Below, piece after piece: positions 54,214-63,732 of a stretch of DNA of 64,000 nucleotides (within the stretch, counting starts at the first letter, position 1; every line of letters starts with the position of its first letter). The notes below the pieces were generated by a model. It made no database searches, was not told where the DNA came from, and saw only the letters and a list, made by a program, of their open reading frames with translations. The position numbers and the translations under genes were made by a program. The stretch is from Salinarimonas sp046292825 (lineage in GTDB: Bacteria > Pseudomonadota > Alphaproteobacteria > Rhizobiales > Beijerinckiaceae), in contig NZ_JBKBQG010000006.1 of NCBI RefSeq assembly GCF_046292825.1, positions 1-64,000 of the forward strand, written 5' to 3'.

Positions 54214-54702
54214 TCACCGCTGGAACAACCGGTGCTCCACGTAATCCCCGGCCTCGATCCCCAAGCGGCGCGTCGTCGAGGCGTTGAGCTCGAGCACCGA
54301 GAGGACCGGCTCGCCGGAGGGAATGGTGCGCTCGGACAGGGGCTCCGTGTCGCGGGCGATGCGGACGATCCGGCCGTCTTCGGCGATGAACAGCATGTCG
54401 AGGGAGATGTAGGTGTTGCGCATCCACATCGAGACGGGGCCGACGCGCTCGAAATCGAACAGCATGCCCTGGTCGGCCGGCATGGAGCGGCGGAACATGA
54501 GACCGCGGGCGCGGCTCTCCGGCGTGTCGGCGATCTCGACCTGGAACTCGTGGCGGGTGTCGCCGGAGACGATCGCGAGCGGCTCGAGCGCGGGCTGCGC
54601 GCGCAGCGGCGGGATCGCGAGGGCCAGGGCGAAGACGAGCACGGCGAGCGCCGCGACGGAGGGGCCGAGCGGCGCACGAAAAGTTCGGAGGGAACGCGAC
54701 AC
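54214..54702 (-). CDS. DUF192 family exported protein
   Basis: A 162-residue protein with an N-terminal hydrophobic signal (SVAALAVLVFALALAI) and the DUF192 domain: VEIADTPESRARGLMFRRSM (in part), MLFDFE, the MWMRNTYISLDMLFI motif near residue 92, and a GIEAGD end. The family is widespread and of unknown function. It follows the cold-shock gene by 22 bases, a pairing seen in many Rhizobiales. Confidence 0.9.
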   Translation of the reverse strand: MSRSLRTFRAPLGPSVAALAVLVFALALAIPPLRAQPALEPLAIVSGDTRHEFQVEIADTPESRARGLMFRRSMPADQGMLFDFERVGPVSMWMRNTYISLDMLFIAEDGRIVRIARDTEPLSERTIPSGEPVLSVLELNASTTRRLGIEAGDYVEHRLFQR

Positions 54703-54724
54703 GGGTACGATACTCGCTTGCGGA

Positions 54725-55447
54725 TCAGTGCGAGGACGGCATGGCGCTGTCGGCGAGGCGCACCTCGGCGGCCATCAGGCCCTTGGGCCCGTCGCCGAAG
54801 CGCACCAGCACCTCCTCGCCGGGCTTCAGCTCGGCGATGCCGTACCGGCGCAACGTCTCCATGTGGACGAAGATGTCCGGCGTGCCGTCGCCGCGGGTGA
54901 GGAAGCCGAAACCGCGCAGGCGGTTGAACCACTTGCAGACCGCGCGCTCGAGCCCGCTCGTCGGCACGACGGAGACATGGGTGCGCGCGAGCGGCAGCTC
55001 GGAGGGATGGACGGCGGAGCTCTCGTCGAGCGAGAGGATGCGGAAGGCCTGGTAGCCGCGCGTGCGCAGCACCGCCTCGACCACGATCCGCGCGCCCTCG
55101 GCCGCGCTCTGATAGCCGTCGCGGCGCAGGCAGGTGATGTGGAGGAGGACGTCCGGCAGGCCGTTGTCGGGCACGATGAAGCCGAAACCCTTGGCCGCAT
55201 CGAACCACTTGATCCGTCCGGCGATCTCGACGAGGTCGGCGGGGATCTCGACGGCCGCGCTCCGGGCGCGGTCCTCGGGGGCCGCGTCGCCGTCGCCTGA
55301 GGCAGCGCCCGCGAGCGGACCCGCGTCGCGGATCGCGGCGCCGGCGGCGCCCGCCTCCTCGAACCGGGGCGCCGTCACGGCGACCCTGGCCTTCCTCTCG
55401 AGGCCGGCGCGCTCGGCGCCTCCCGAATGATCGAGCTCGTCAGACAT
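54725..55447 (-). CDS. double cold-shock-domain protein
   Basis: A 240-residue protein with two cold-shock domains, near residues 76-140 (IKWFDAAKGFGFIVPDN) and 170-235 (CKWFNRLRGFGFLTRGDG with DIFVHMETL). Both contain the RNP1-type KGFGFI/RGFGFL motif for single-stranded nucleic acid binding. The N-terminal 70 residues are alanine-rich and low-complexity. ATG 55447 (MSDELDHSGG) is preferred over a start seven codons upstream. Likely an RNA chaperone. Confidence 0.9.
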   Translation of the reverse strand: MSDELDHSGGAERAGLERKARVAVTAPRFEEAGAAGAAIRDAGPLAGAASGDGDAAPEDRARSAAVEIPADLVEIAGRIKWFDAAKGFGFIVPDNGLPDVLLHITCLRRDGYQSAAEGARIVVEAVLRTRGYQAFRILSLDESSAVHPSELPLARTHVSVVPTSGLERAVCKWFNRLRGFGFLTRGDGTPDIFVHMETLRRYGIAELKPGEEVLVRFGDGPKGLMAAEVRLADSAMPSSH

Positions 55448-55673
55448 GCACGCCACCGATCGAACCACGCCGCTTGATTCTTAAGGGAAGGATAACACTC
55501 AATCGCAGGAGCGGAAGCCCGAAAGAGCGGCAACGCTCGCCCCATTCGCGAGCGCTCGAATTTCCGTCAGGTTGCTCAACGCCTTGGCTCGCCAAACGGC
55601 GAATCGGGATTGACGCGGATGGGGCTTTCCCGTCCCCTGCCGCGCGGCCGAGAGCCGCAGAACGGGAGCCCTC

Positions 55674-56672
55674 ATGCGCATTGCCGGAACGGAAGTCACG
55701 CGGGGCGCTCCCCGCGCGCGCTTCGCGGCGATCGACGTCGCCCGCGGCGTCGCGCTCGTCGCGATGATCGTCTACCACTTCGCCTGGGACCTGTGGTTCC
55801 TCGAATTCGTCGCCCACGACATCCCCTACGACCCCGTCTGGCGCACCTTCGCGCGCACGATCGCGGCCTCCTTCCTGATCCTCGTCGGGATCGGCCTCGT
55901 GCTCGCCCACGAGGCGGGGATCGCCTGGGGCGCCTTCGCCCGGCGCGTGCTGCGGGTCGCGCTTGCGGCGGGGCTCGTCAGCGCGGCGACCTTCGCGATC
56001 TTCCCCGACGCCTTCGTCTATTTCGGCATCCTGCACATGATCGCGCTCGGCAGCGTGCTCGCGCTGCCCTTCCTCGCCGCGCCGACTTGGCTGACCGCGC
56101 TCGCCGCGCTCGCGATCCTCGCCGCGCCCGCCTTCTTCGCGTCGGAGGCGTTCGACACGCGCGCGCTCGCCTGGATCGGATTTGCCGCCGATCCGCCGCC
56201 CTCGACCGATTTCGAGCCGGTCTTCCCCTGGCTCGCGCCGGTGCTGGCCGGGATCGTGATCGCGCGGCTCGTCCTCACGAGCCGGTGGCGCGCGGCGATC
56301 GCGTCCTGGCCAGCCGATGCCGCGCCCGCGCGCGCGCTCGCCTGGATGGGGCGGCGCAGCCTCGCGATCTACCTCGTCCACCAGCCGATCCTGCTCGGCA
56401 TCCTCTACCCCCTCGCGCTCGTGACGGAGCCGGGCGCCGGGCGGATGGTCTCGGAATGCCGGGTGCAATGCGTCGCGGAAGGCTCGACCGAGCGCTTCTG
56501 CGCGCTCTATTGCGATTGCGCGATCGACACGCTCGCGGCCGAGCGCCTCATCGACGTCGCCCGCCGCGGGCCCGCCGATGCCGACGAGGCGGCCCGCTTC
56601 CGCGCCGTGATCGATGCCTGCGCGGCCCGCGCGCTCGAGGCGGCGGGCGATCCCGTCACAACGGACCCTTGA
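55674..56672 (+). CDS. DUF1624 membrane protein (heparan-alpha-glucosaminide acetyltransferase-like)
   Basis: A 332-residue polytopic membrane protein. The first part, RFAAIDVARGVALVAMIVYHFAWDL (in part), and FVYFGILHMIALGSVLALPF are typical of the DUF1624/YeiB-like acyltransferase group. About seven hydrophobic segments are seen, then MGRRSLAIYLVHQPILLGIL near residue 224. An unusual C-terminal region has cysteines in SECRVQCVAEGS and FCALYCDCAID. The acyl donor and acceptor are unknown. Its end overlaps the end of the convergent DUF486 gene by 17 bases. Confidence 0.82.
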   Translation: MRIAGTEVTRGAPRARFAAIDVARGVALVAMIVYHFAWDLWFLEFVAHDIPYDPVWRTFARTIAASFLILVGIGLVLAHEAGIAWGAFARRVLRVALAAGLVSAATFAIFPDAFVYFGILHMIALGSVLALPFLAAPTWLTALAALAILAAPAFFASEAFDTRALAWIGFAADPPPSTDFEPVFPWLAPVLAGIVIARLVLTSRWRAAIASWPADAAPARALAWMGRRSLAIYLVHQPILLGILYPLALVTEPGAGRMVSECRVQCVAEGSTERFCALYCDCAIDTLAAERLIDVARRGPADADEAARFRAVIDACAARALEAAGDPVTTDP

Positions 56673-57012
56673 ACACGAAGAAGGCGCCGAGCGCGATGAA
56701 GGCGAAGCCGACGATGTGGTTCATCGTCAGGGTCTCCTTGAGGACGAAGGTCGAGAAGACGGCGAACACGACGAGCGTGATCACCTCCTGCATCGTCTTC
56801 AACTCGGCCGCCGAATAGACCTGATGGCCGATCCGGTTCGCGGGCACGGCGAGGCAATATTCGAAGAACGCGATGCCCCAGCTCGCCAGCACGACGAGCA
56901 TCAGGGGCTGGTTGGGATATTTGAGGTGCCCGTACCAGGCGAACGTCATGAAGACGTTCGAGGCCACGAGGAGCACGACCGGCAGGATCGCCGCGACCGT
57001 CGGATTGGACAT
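56656..57012 (-). CDS. DUF486 family small membrane protein
   Basis: A 118-residue protein with four membrane helices. AILPVVLLVASNVFMTFAWYGHLK (in part), WGIAFFEYCLAVPANRIG and LKETLTMNHIVGFAFI identify the DUF486 family, related to the small drug/metabolite transporter fold. ATG 57012 is taken; a GTG four codons upstream is possible. Function unknown. Confidence 0.87.
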   Translation of the reverse strand: MSNPTVAAILPVVLLVASNVFMTFAWYGHLKYPNQPLMLVVLASWGIAFFEYCLAVPANRIGHQVYSAAELKTMQEVITLVVFAVFSTFVLKETLTMNHIVGFAFIALGAFFVFKGPL

Positions 57013-57161
57013 GTGGGGGGCCACTCGCGAGGGGCTGAACGCGCGCTTCTACTGCGCCGCGCACGCGCCGTCCACGGGCGCGCTTCGTCCGCCGCTCGGG
57101 TGTCATCGCGGGGCGGACGCACTATGTTCAGGCGGCGGGTCTTTCCGCGGGAGGGACGTCG

Positions 57162-57647
57162 TTGGCGCAGGATCGAGGAAGGGCCGGCGAGGAGATCGGG
57201 ACGGTGCGGGTGCTGCCGCTCTGGGCCCGGCTCGTGCTCGTCGTGCTCGGCTTCCTGTTCGTTGGGCTCGGCATCCTCGGCCTGATCCTGCCGGTGATGC
57301 CCGGCGTCGTGTTCCTGATCCTCGCCGCCGCCTGCTTCGCGCGCTCTTCGCCGCGCATCGAGGCCTGGCTGATCGCCCACCCGCATCTCGGCCCGCCGAT
57401 CGTCGGCTGGCGTCGCACCGGCGCCATCCCGCGCCACGCCAAGCGTGCGGCGATCCTCGGGATGGGCGCCTCCTTCGCGGTCGTGACGCTCACCGGCGCG
57501 CCCGCGATCGCGCTCGCCTCGACGGGCGCCCTGATGCTCGCCTCCGCCGCCTACATCCTGACGCGGCCGGACGGGCCGCGGGCGGACGCGACGCCGGACG
57601 TCTCCGCGGAGGAGGCCGCCCCCGAGGAGCGCGTCACGCCTCGTTGA
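57162..57647 (+). CDS. YbaN-like DUF454 membrane protein
   Basis: A 161-residue protein. VLGFLFVGLGILGLILPVMP followed by GVVFLILAAACFARSSPR is the DUF454/YbaN hallmark; two further hydrophobic segments follow and the C-terminus is acidic. TTG 57162, with GGAGGGA nine bases before it, is the likely start. Function unknown. It overlaps the end of the convergent regulator gene by 14 bases. Confidence 0.85.
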   Translation: MAQDRGRAGEEIGTVRVLPLWARLVLVVLGFLFVGLGILGLILPVMPGVVFLILAAACFARSSPRIEAWLIAHPHLGPPIVGWRRTGAIPRHAKRAAILGMGASFAVVTLTGAPAIALASTGALMLASAAYILTRPDGPRADATPDVSAEEAAPEERVTPR

Positions 57648-58368
57648 GCGCCCCTGCCGCCGCCTCGCCCGCGGCCTCCGCATGCTCGCGCCGGCGGATC
57701 CGGACGTAATCCCGCACCAGGGCGACGCGGCGCGGCCGAAAACTCTCCGCGAGCGGCTCGAGCGCCTCGATCCGATCGACGTGGAAGATGCGGAAATCCA
57801 TGCGCAGGCGGCAATGCGCGAGCAGCATCAGCGCGCGCTCGCCATAGGAGAGGCCGAGCGGCCAGATCACGCGTCGGCTCTCGCGGTCCGCGAGATCGCG
57901 ATAGACGATCCGCACCGCCCGCTCCTCCCAGCAGGCGTCGCGCAAGGCGGCGAGATCGACCTGCGGCGCGGCGCGGCGCGGCGGCTGGGCGAAGCTGCGC
58001 AGGATGGCGTGGTGGGCCTGGCGGGCCTGGCGCTCGGGCAGGGTCGCGACGATGCGGGCGAGCGCGTTCTGGCCGGCGAGCGTCAGATCCGGATCGCCGA
58101 TACCGCCGAGCGCCTCGACGGCGAGCCGCAACGCCTCGATCTCGAGGCGCGAGAAGCTCTGCGGGGGCAGCGCGGGGTCTTCGGTCAGCGTGTAGCCGAG
58201 CCCGGCCTCGCCGTCGATCAGCGCGCCGCCGGCCCGCAGCGTCGCGATGTCGCGATAGAGCTGCCGGCGCGAGACGCCGCTCTCCTGCGCGAGCCGCGCC
58301 GCCGTCACCGGGGCGGGCAGGCGGCGCAGCGCATCCATCAGGCGCATCAGTCGGTCGGTGCGGGACAT
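57634..58368 (-). CDS. YafY-type transcriptional regulator (HTH + WYL domain)
   Basis: A 244-residue regulator. The N-terminal helix-turn-helix (SRTDRLMRLMDALRRL, then VSRRQLYRDIATLRAGG) resembles DeoR-type domains; the C-terminal WYL domain is around residues 135-210 (ERAVRIVYRDLADRESRRV; YGERALMLLAHC; DFRIFHVDRI). WYL domains sense small ligands or nucleic acids. ATG 58368 is divergent from the GST gene, 62 bases away, so the regulator probably controls that gene and itself. Confidence 0.87.
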   Translation of the reverse strand: MSRTDRLMRLMDALRRLPAPVTAARLAQESGVSRRQLYRDIATLRAGGALIDGEAGLGYTLTEDPALPPQSFSRLEIEALRLAVEALGGIGDPDLTLAGQNALARIVATLPERQARQAHHAILRSFAQPPRRAAPQVDLAALRDACWEERAVRIVYRDLADRESRRVIWPLGLSYGERALMLLAHCRLRMDFRIFHVDRIEALEPLAESFRPRRVALVRDYVRIRRREHAEAAGEAAAGALNEA

Positions 58369-58430
58369 GCTGCCTCGAGCTGTCAGCAGGGTCGTGCGAT
58401 CGTCTCCCCATCGACGCAGGAGACGAACAC

Positions 58431-59018
58431 ATGCCGACACTCTACCACGCCCCCATGAGCCGCTCGGACACGATCGTGACGCTGATCCGCATGATGGGAC
58501 TGGCGGATCGCATCGCGCTTCGCGAGGTCGAGATCCCCCGCCGGGACGGCACAGGCCGCCGCGACCCGGCAAACCCCCATCCCGAGGGCAAGGTGCCCTT
58601 CCTCGTCGACGGCGAGGATCGCGTGCGCGAGCGCGGCGCCATCATCCTGTGGCTGACGGATCGCTTCGGCGACGAGCGGCTCGGGCGGCCGATCGGCCAC
58701 GCGCAGCGCGGCGCCTACCTGTCCTGGCTCTTCTATTATCAGGGGGTGATGGAGCCGGTCTTGATCCTCGATTTCGCGAAGCTCTCCCACCCGGCGCTGC
58801 AGGCGAGCCTCGGCGACCGGGACCGGATCTTCGCTCAGCTCGAGACGGCCATGGCCCGCGGGCCGTTCCTGCTCGGCGACGCGTTCAGCGCAGCCGATCT
58901 CCTCTGCTGCAGCCCGTTCCTGTTCTTCGGCGACGCCATGCCCACGACGCCCGCGATCGGCGCCTGGGTCGCGCGCTGCCGGGACGCGATCGGGGAGGCG
59001 TCGGTCACTCCACGGTGA
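58431..59018 (+). CDS. glutathione S-transferase family protein
   Basis: A 195-residue GST-like protein. The thioredoxin-like N-terminal part has LYHAPMSRSDTIVTLIRMMG, with serine as the likely catalytic residue, and HPEGKVPFLVDG with the cis-proline; the helical C-terminal part has GPFLLGDAFSAADLL. The substrate is unknown. It shares a short divergent promoter region with a YafY-type regulator. Its end overlaps glmS by 14 bases on the opposite strand. Confidence 0.87.
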   Translation: MPTLYHAPMSRSDTIVTLIRMMGLADRIALREVEIPRRDGTGRRDPANPHPEGKVPFLVDGEDRVRERGAIILWLTDRFGDERLGRPIGHAQRGAYLSWLFYYQGVMEPVLILDFAKLSHPALQASLGDRDRIFAQLETAMARGPFLLGDAFSAADLLCCSPFLFFGDAMPTTPAIGAWVARCRDAIGEASVTPR

Positions 59019-60834
59019 CCGACTTCGCCAGATTGCGCGGCTGGTCGACGTCTTTCCCCAGGAAGACCGCCGTGTGATAGGCGATCAGCTGGATCGGCAC
59101 CGCGTAGACGAGCGGAGCCAGCACCGGGTGGACGCCCGGCACGACGAGCGTCGCGAGCGTCTCCATATGAGCGTTCGCGGCGCCCTTCTCGTCGGTGAGG
59201 AGCACGATGCGCCCGCCGCGCGCGGCGACCTCCTGCATGTTGGAGATCGTCTTCTCGAACAGGGCGTCGTAGGGCGCCACCACGATGACCGGCACGTTCT
59301 CGTCGATGAGCGCGATCGGCCCGTGCTTGAGCTCGCCCGCGGCATAGCCCTCGGCGTGGATGTAGGAGATCTCCTTGAGCTTGAGGGCTCCCTCCATCGC
59401 GACGGGGAAGGCCGAGCCGCGGCCGAGATAGAGCACGTCGCGGGCGCGGGAGAGATCGCGGGCGAGGTGGTCGATCGCGCCCTCGAGCTTCATCGCCTCG
59501 CCCATCAGGGCCGGCACCCGCAGGAGCGCCTTGACGAGCTCCGCCTCCTCCTGCGCCGACACGGTTCCGCGCGCGCGCGCGGCCTGAAGCGCCAGCGAGA
59601 ACAAGACGGTGAGCTGGCAGGTGAAGGCCTTGGTCGAGGCGACGCCGATCTCGGGGCCGGCGAAGGTCTGAGCGACGACATGCGCCTCGCGCGCCATCGT
59701 CGAGGTCGGCACGTTGACGACGGCCATCACCGTCTGCCCCTGAGCCTTGGCGTAGCGCAGGCCGGCGAGCGTATCGGCGGTCTCGCCCGATTGCGAGACG
59801 ACGAGGGTGAGCCCGCGCGCGGGCAGCGGCGCCTCGCGGTAGCGGAACTCGGAGGCGACGTCGATCTCGACCGGCAGCCGCGCGAGGCGCTCGAACCAGT
59901 ACTTGGCGACGAGACCCGCATAATAGGCGGTGCCGCAGGCGGTGATGGTCAGGCGGTCGATCGCCGTCCAATCGTAGGGATGATCCGGCGTCGGCGCGCA
60001 GATCCGGCCCGCCGCCATGTCGACATAGGGCGCGAGCGTGCGGGCGACGACCTCGGGCTGCTCGTGGATCTCCTTGATCATGAAATGGCGGTGGTTGCCC
60101 TTCTCCGCCGTGAAGACGCCCGCCGCGACGCGGGTGCGCGGGCGCTCGACCGGCCGGCCCGCCTCGTCGAGGAGCCGCGCGCCCGTGCGCGTGAGGATCG
60201 CGACGTCGCCCTCCTCGAGATAGGTGATCTCGTCGGTGAAGGGAGCGAGCGCGAGCGCGTCCGAGCCGAGGAACATCTCGCCCTCGCCGTGGCCGACCGC
60301 GAGCGGCGAGCCGCGCCGGGCGCCGATGATCAGATCCTCCTCGCCCTCGAACAGGAAGGCGAGCGAGAAGGCGCCCGACAGACGCGGCAGCACGGCGAGC
60401 ACCGCCTCGCGCGGCGCCTTGCCGGCGCGCATCTCGTGGGAGACGAGCTGGGCGACGACCTCCGTGTCGGTCTCGGAGGAGAAGCGCACGCCCTCGTTCT
60501 CGAGGCCGATGCGCAGCTCGCGGAAATTCTCGATGATGCCGTTGTGGACGACCGCGAGCTCGGGCGTCGCGTGAGGGTGCGCGTTCGCCTCGTTGGGGCG
60601 CCCGTGCGTCGCCCAGCGGGTATGGCCGATGCCGATCGCGCCGCCGAGCGGCTCGGCGCGAAGCCGCTCTTCGAGATTGCGCAGCTTGCCCTCGGCGCGG
60701 CGCCGGGCGATGTGGCCCTCCTCGAGCGTGGCGACGCCGGCGGAATCGTATCCGCGATATTCGAGGCGCTTGAGCGCGTCGACGAGCCTGCTCGCGACCT
60801 CGCCGCGACCGACGATTCCCACGATACCGCACAT
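59005..60834 (-). CDS. glmS: glucosamine-6-phosphate synthase (glutamine-hydrolysing)
   Basis: A 609-residue enzyme that makes glucosamine-6-phosphate from fructose-6-phosphate and glutamine. It begins with the catalytic Cys2 (MCGIVGIVG), has GHTRWATHG and NGIIENFRELR in the amidase domain, and two SIS isomerase domains (SQSGETADTLAGLRYAK near 349; YAAGELKHGPIALID near 532), ending AKSVTVE. ATG 60834 is fixed by the need for cysteine at position 2. It lies 133 bases after glmU. Confidence 0.97.
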   Translation of the reverse strand: MCGIVGIVGRGEVASRLVDALKRLEYRGYDSAGVATLEEGHIARRRAEGKLRNLEERLRAEPLGGAIGIGHTRWATHGRPNEANAHPHATPELAVVHNGIIENFRELRIGLENEGVRFSSETDTEVVAQLVSHEMRAGKAPREAVLAVLPRLSGAFSLAFLFEGEEDLIIGARRGSPLAVGHGEGEMFLGSDALALAPFTDEITYLEEGDVAILTRTGARLLDEAGRPVERPRTRVAAGVFTAEKGNHRHFMIKEIHEQPEVVARTLAPYVDMAAGRICAPTPDHPYDWTAIDRLTITACGTAYYAGLVAKYWFERLARLPVEIDVASEFRYREAPLPARGLTLVVSQSGETADTLAGLRYAKAQGQTVMAVVNVPTSTMAREAHVVAQTFAGPEIGVASTKAFTCQLTVLFSLALQAARARGTVSAQEEAELVKALLRVPALMGEAMKLEGAIDHLARDLSRARDVLYLGRGSAFPVAMEGALKLKEISYIHAEGYAAGELKHGPIALIDENVPVIVVAPYDALFEKTISNMQEVAARGGRIVLLTDEKGAANAHMETLATLVVPGVHPVLAPLVYAVPIQLIAYHTAVFLGKDVDQPRNLAKSVTVE

Positions 60835-60967
60835 TCTGAACGTCTCCTTGCCGGGAAGAGCGGTGACGACCCCTGCCCCGAGCCTCGCACGCAAGACCTA
60901 ATCGAGGCTGAAGCCGAAACGCCAATCAAGTTTCGTGACCACTTGTTTCGTTCGCGCCCGGTTTGCT

Positions 60968-62332
60968 TCAGCCGCCGCCGCTCTTCTTGCGTTCCGACTG
61001 CTGCGCGCGGAAGCGCGAGGCCCAGCCTTCCTTGACCGCCTGGCGACCTCGCCCGAGGGCGAGCGCGTCGTCGGGCACGTCCTGCGTCACCACCGAACCC
61101 GAACCGACATAGGCGCCCGCGCCGATGCGGACCGGAGCGACCAGCGCGCTGTTCGAGCCGACGAAGGCCCCCTCCCCCACGCTCGTGCGATACTTCAGGA
61201 ATCCGTCGTAGTTGCAGGTGATCGTGCCCGCACCCAGATTGGCGCGCGCACCGATCTCGGCGTCGCCCACATAGGACAGGTGGGGGATCTTGGCGCCCTC
61301 GCCGACGCGGGCGTTCTTCACCTCGACGAAATTGCCGACCTTGGCGCCCGCCGCGAGGTCCGCTCCCGGACGCAGGCGCGCATAGGGCCCGACGCTCGTG
61401 CGCGGCCCGACGCGGCAGCCCTCGAGATAGGAGAAGGCGTGGATCGTCGCGCCCTCCTCGACGACGACGCCAGGGCGGAACACGCAGCTCGGCTCGACGA
61501 CCACGTCGCGGCCCAGAACCGTGTCGTGGGAGAGCGTGACGCTGTCCGGATCGACGAGGGTCGCACCGCCCGCCATCGCGCGACGCCGCAGCCGCGCCTG
61601 CACCGTGCGCTCGGCGCGCGCGAGCTGGACGCGGTCGTTGACGCCCTGCACCTCCTCCTCCGGCGCGGTGACGATCGCGACCGGAAGGCCGCGCCCGTGC
61701 GCGATCTCGACGGCGTCGGTGAGGTAGAACTCGCCCTTCGCGTTGTCGCAGCCGACCGCGTCGAGGAGCGCGAGCGCGCGCGCGCCGGAGAGCGCCATGA
61801 GCCCCGCATTGCACAAGCCGATCGCCCGCTCCTGCGGGCTCGCGTCCTTCTCCTCGCGGATCGCGACGAGCGCCTCGCCGGCGCGGACGAGGCGGCCGTA
61901 GCCGGTCGGGTCCGCCGCCTCGAAGCCGAGCACGCTGACGGCGGCGCCGGCGGCCAGCGGCGCGCGCAGGCGGGCGAAGGTGTCGGGCTCGACGAGGGGG
62001 GTGTCGGCATAGGCGACGATCACGTCGTCGGCGCCGGCCTCGAGCGCCGCGCGGGCGCAGAGGACCGCGTGCGCCGTGCCGCGGCGGACCTCCTGGACGA
62101 AGACCTGCGCGTGCGGGGCGCGCGCCGCGACGAGATCGGCGATCGCCCCGTGATCGGGCCCGACGACGACCGCGAGCCGATCCGCGCCCGCGCGGGTGAC
62201 GGCATCGAGCACGTGCTCGAGCATCGTGCGGCCGGCGACCTCGTGGAGGACCTTCGGTCGCGCGGAACGCATCCGAGTGCCCTCCCCCGCGGCGAGCACG
62301 ATTGCGAGGCAGGAGCGGGATGATTCGGTCAC
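60968..62332 (-). CDS. glmU: bifunctional UDP-GlcNAc pyrophosphorylase/glucosamine-1-P acetyltransferase
   Basis: A 454-residue enzyme for the last two steps to UDP-N-acetylglucosamine. The uridyltransferase domain has VLAAGEGTRMRSARPKVLHE (in part) near residue 12 and GEFYLTDAV near 205; the left-handed beta-helix acetyltransferase domain has hexapeptide repeats and NLGAGTITCNYDGFLKY near 370. GTG 62332 (encoding VTESSRSCLAIVL) starts the homology. With glmS it forms a peptidoglycan/LPS precursor unit. Confidence 0.95.
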   Translation of the reverse strand: MTESSRSCLAIVLAAGEGTRMRSARPKVLHEVAGRTMLEHVLDAVTRAGADRLAVVVGPDHGAIADLVAARAPHAQVFVQEVRRGTAHAVLCARAALEAGADDVIVAYADTPLVEPDTFARLRAPLAAGAAVSVLGFEAADPTGYGRLVRAGEALVAIREEKDASPQERAIGLCNAGLMALSGARALALLDAVGCDNAKGEFYLTDAVEIAHGRGLPVAIVTAPEEEVQGVNDRVQLARAERTVQARLRRRAMAGGATLVDPDSVTLSHDTVLGRDVVVEPSCVFRPGVVVEEGATIHAFSYLEGCRVGPRTSVGPYARLRPGADLAAGAKVGNFVEVKNARVGEGAKIPHLSYVGDAEIGARANLGAGTITCNYDGFLKYRTSVGEGAFVGSNSALVAPVRIGAGAYVGSGSVVTQDVPDDALALGRGRQAVKEGWASRFRAQQSERKKSGGG

Positions 62333-62490
62333 GGGGGCGGCTCCGTTCGGGCGTTCACGATCGGCCCGGAGCTTTGGGCGAATTCTCCGCGCGGCGCAAC
62401 ACCGCCCTCCCGTCGATCCGCGCCCCTCGCGCGTCTGGCCACGGAGTGCACACATCGGCTGCGTGCATGCGTCAGACGAAAACGGTGCGG

Positions 62491-62712
62491 CCGCTCTCCT
62501 TCCCCTGAGGGGAAGGAGGCTCCGGACCCGAACAGGGTCCGGAGACGGATGGGGTCATTCGACCCGAAGGGTCGAAGGGGCGTTGGGCTTCTCCGTACGT
62601 ACGGAGCTTTATGACGACGCCCCTTCGCAGCTTCGCTGCGAAAAACCCCATCCGACCCGCCGCCTTCGGCGCCGGGCCACCTTCCCCTGAGGGGAAGGAG
62701 AGCGGCGGCGCC
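62491..62712. repeat. palindromic mosaic repeat, family A copy 2 (inverted)
   Basis: Reverse-complement relative of 147-370, with the shared CTTCGCAGCTTCGCTGCGAA hairpin and CCCCATCCGACCCGCCGCCT stretch. The centre differs: ATTCGACCCGAAGGGTCGAA and a CTCCGTACGTACGGAG palindrome. It lies in the 455-base gap between glmU and the hypothetical gene; the remaining sequence there shows nothing recognisable. Confidence 0.87.
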
Positions 62713-62787
62713 TTGATGCAGCGATCCCATGCGCAGATCACGACGTGTGATTCTGGCAGCCGCGCCGGGGGAGAAGCGCGCGCGGCG

Positions 62788-63504
62788 TCAGCTCGCGCGG
62801 CCGTTGATGCAGCCCTCGGCTTCCGTCGCCGACAGGAGGGTCTCGGCGGCGCTCCCGAGGAGCACGACGCGCTGGAGGCTCTTCAAGGTCTCGAAGGATT
62901 CGTTGCGCACGCGCCACAGATCGAGGAGATCGTTGCGCTCGCTGCGCGTGACCGGCGCGTTGAGGATCGTCTGCCGTTCGACGTCGCGGGCCTCGCGGGC
63001 GCGGGTGTCGAGGGCGCTCGGGCGCTCGATGCGGACGCGGTCGACGAAGCCTGCCGCGAGCGCGTCGCAGCGCTCCTGCCCGGAGAGGCCGGCGGCGCCG
63101 GTCGGCCGCGCCACGGGGCAATAGAGCCCGCGCCATCCCGCCACGATCGATCGTTGCAGCTCGAGAACCCGGAGCACGGGGCGGATCTCCCGCTGCAGGG
63201 CCCAACCCTCGCGCCCGCGCAGAAGCGCCTGCGCCTCCTGCAGGCGATCGAAGGGATCGGCCGCGGAGGCAGCGATCGAATCGAGTCGGTCGAGCATCTC
63301 GGCCTGCGCGACGACGAGGGGCTCGACGTCGCCGAGCGCGACGAGTTGCCGCGCGTAATCGACGGCGAGTTCCATGCAGGCCGTCGGCTCGCGGCCGGCG
63401 CGCGCCTCCGCCGAGGGGACGAGCGCGACGCCGCCGAAGGCGGCGAGGACGATGGCCAGGATGCCCGTGCGGAGACGGGCCGAAGATGCGAAAACCAGGG
63501 ACAT
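62788..63504 (-). CDS. hypothetical exported protein
   Basis: Not recognised. The 238-residue product starts MSLVFASSARLRTGILAIV with a Sec signal peptide (cleavage probably after PSAEARA). The mature part is helical and arginine-rich, with three or four cysteines (TACMELAVDYARQL; LYCPVARP; ERCDALAAGF; EGCINGRAS) that could form disulfides in the periplasm. ATG 63504 gives the signal peptide; the longer frame upstream does not. It diverges from the MerR-type gene. Confidence 0.6.
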   Translation of the reverse strand: MSLVFASSARLRTGILAIVLAAFGGVALVPSAEARAGREPTACMELAVDYARQLVALGDVEPLVVAQAEMLDRLDSIAASAADPFDRLQEAQALLRGREGWALQREIRPVLRVLELQRSIVAGWRGLYCPVARPTGAAGLSGQERCDALAAGFVDRVRIERPSALDTRAREARDVERQTILNAPVTRSERNDLLDLWRVRNESFETLKSLQRVVLLGSAAETLLSATEAEGCINGRAS

Positions 63505-63732
63505 GGTCCCCCAAACATGGGACACGCGGGCGCGCGTGGCAAGCATCGGCGCGCGTTGGTCGCAGCTGCGCCCCGGCCGGCGCGGGCCCGTTCGCGTCTC
63601 CGTTGCCCACCTCCCCATGCGCACCTAACGCTTGCCAGAGCGAACCAATCGTAATAACGTACTGCAACCATACGGACGCACTTCCCTCGCGTCCGCGTTG
63701 ATGCGGCGTTGCTTCTTTTCTGGGGGTGGGAC

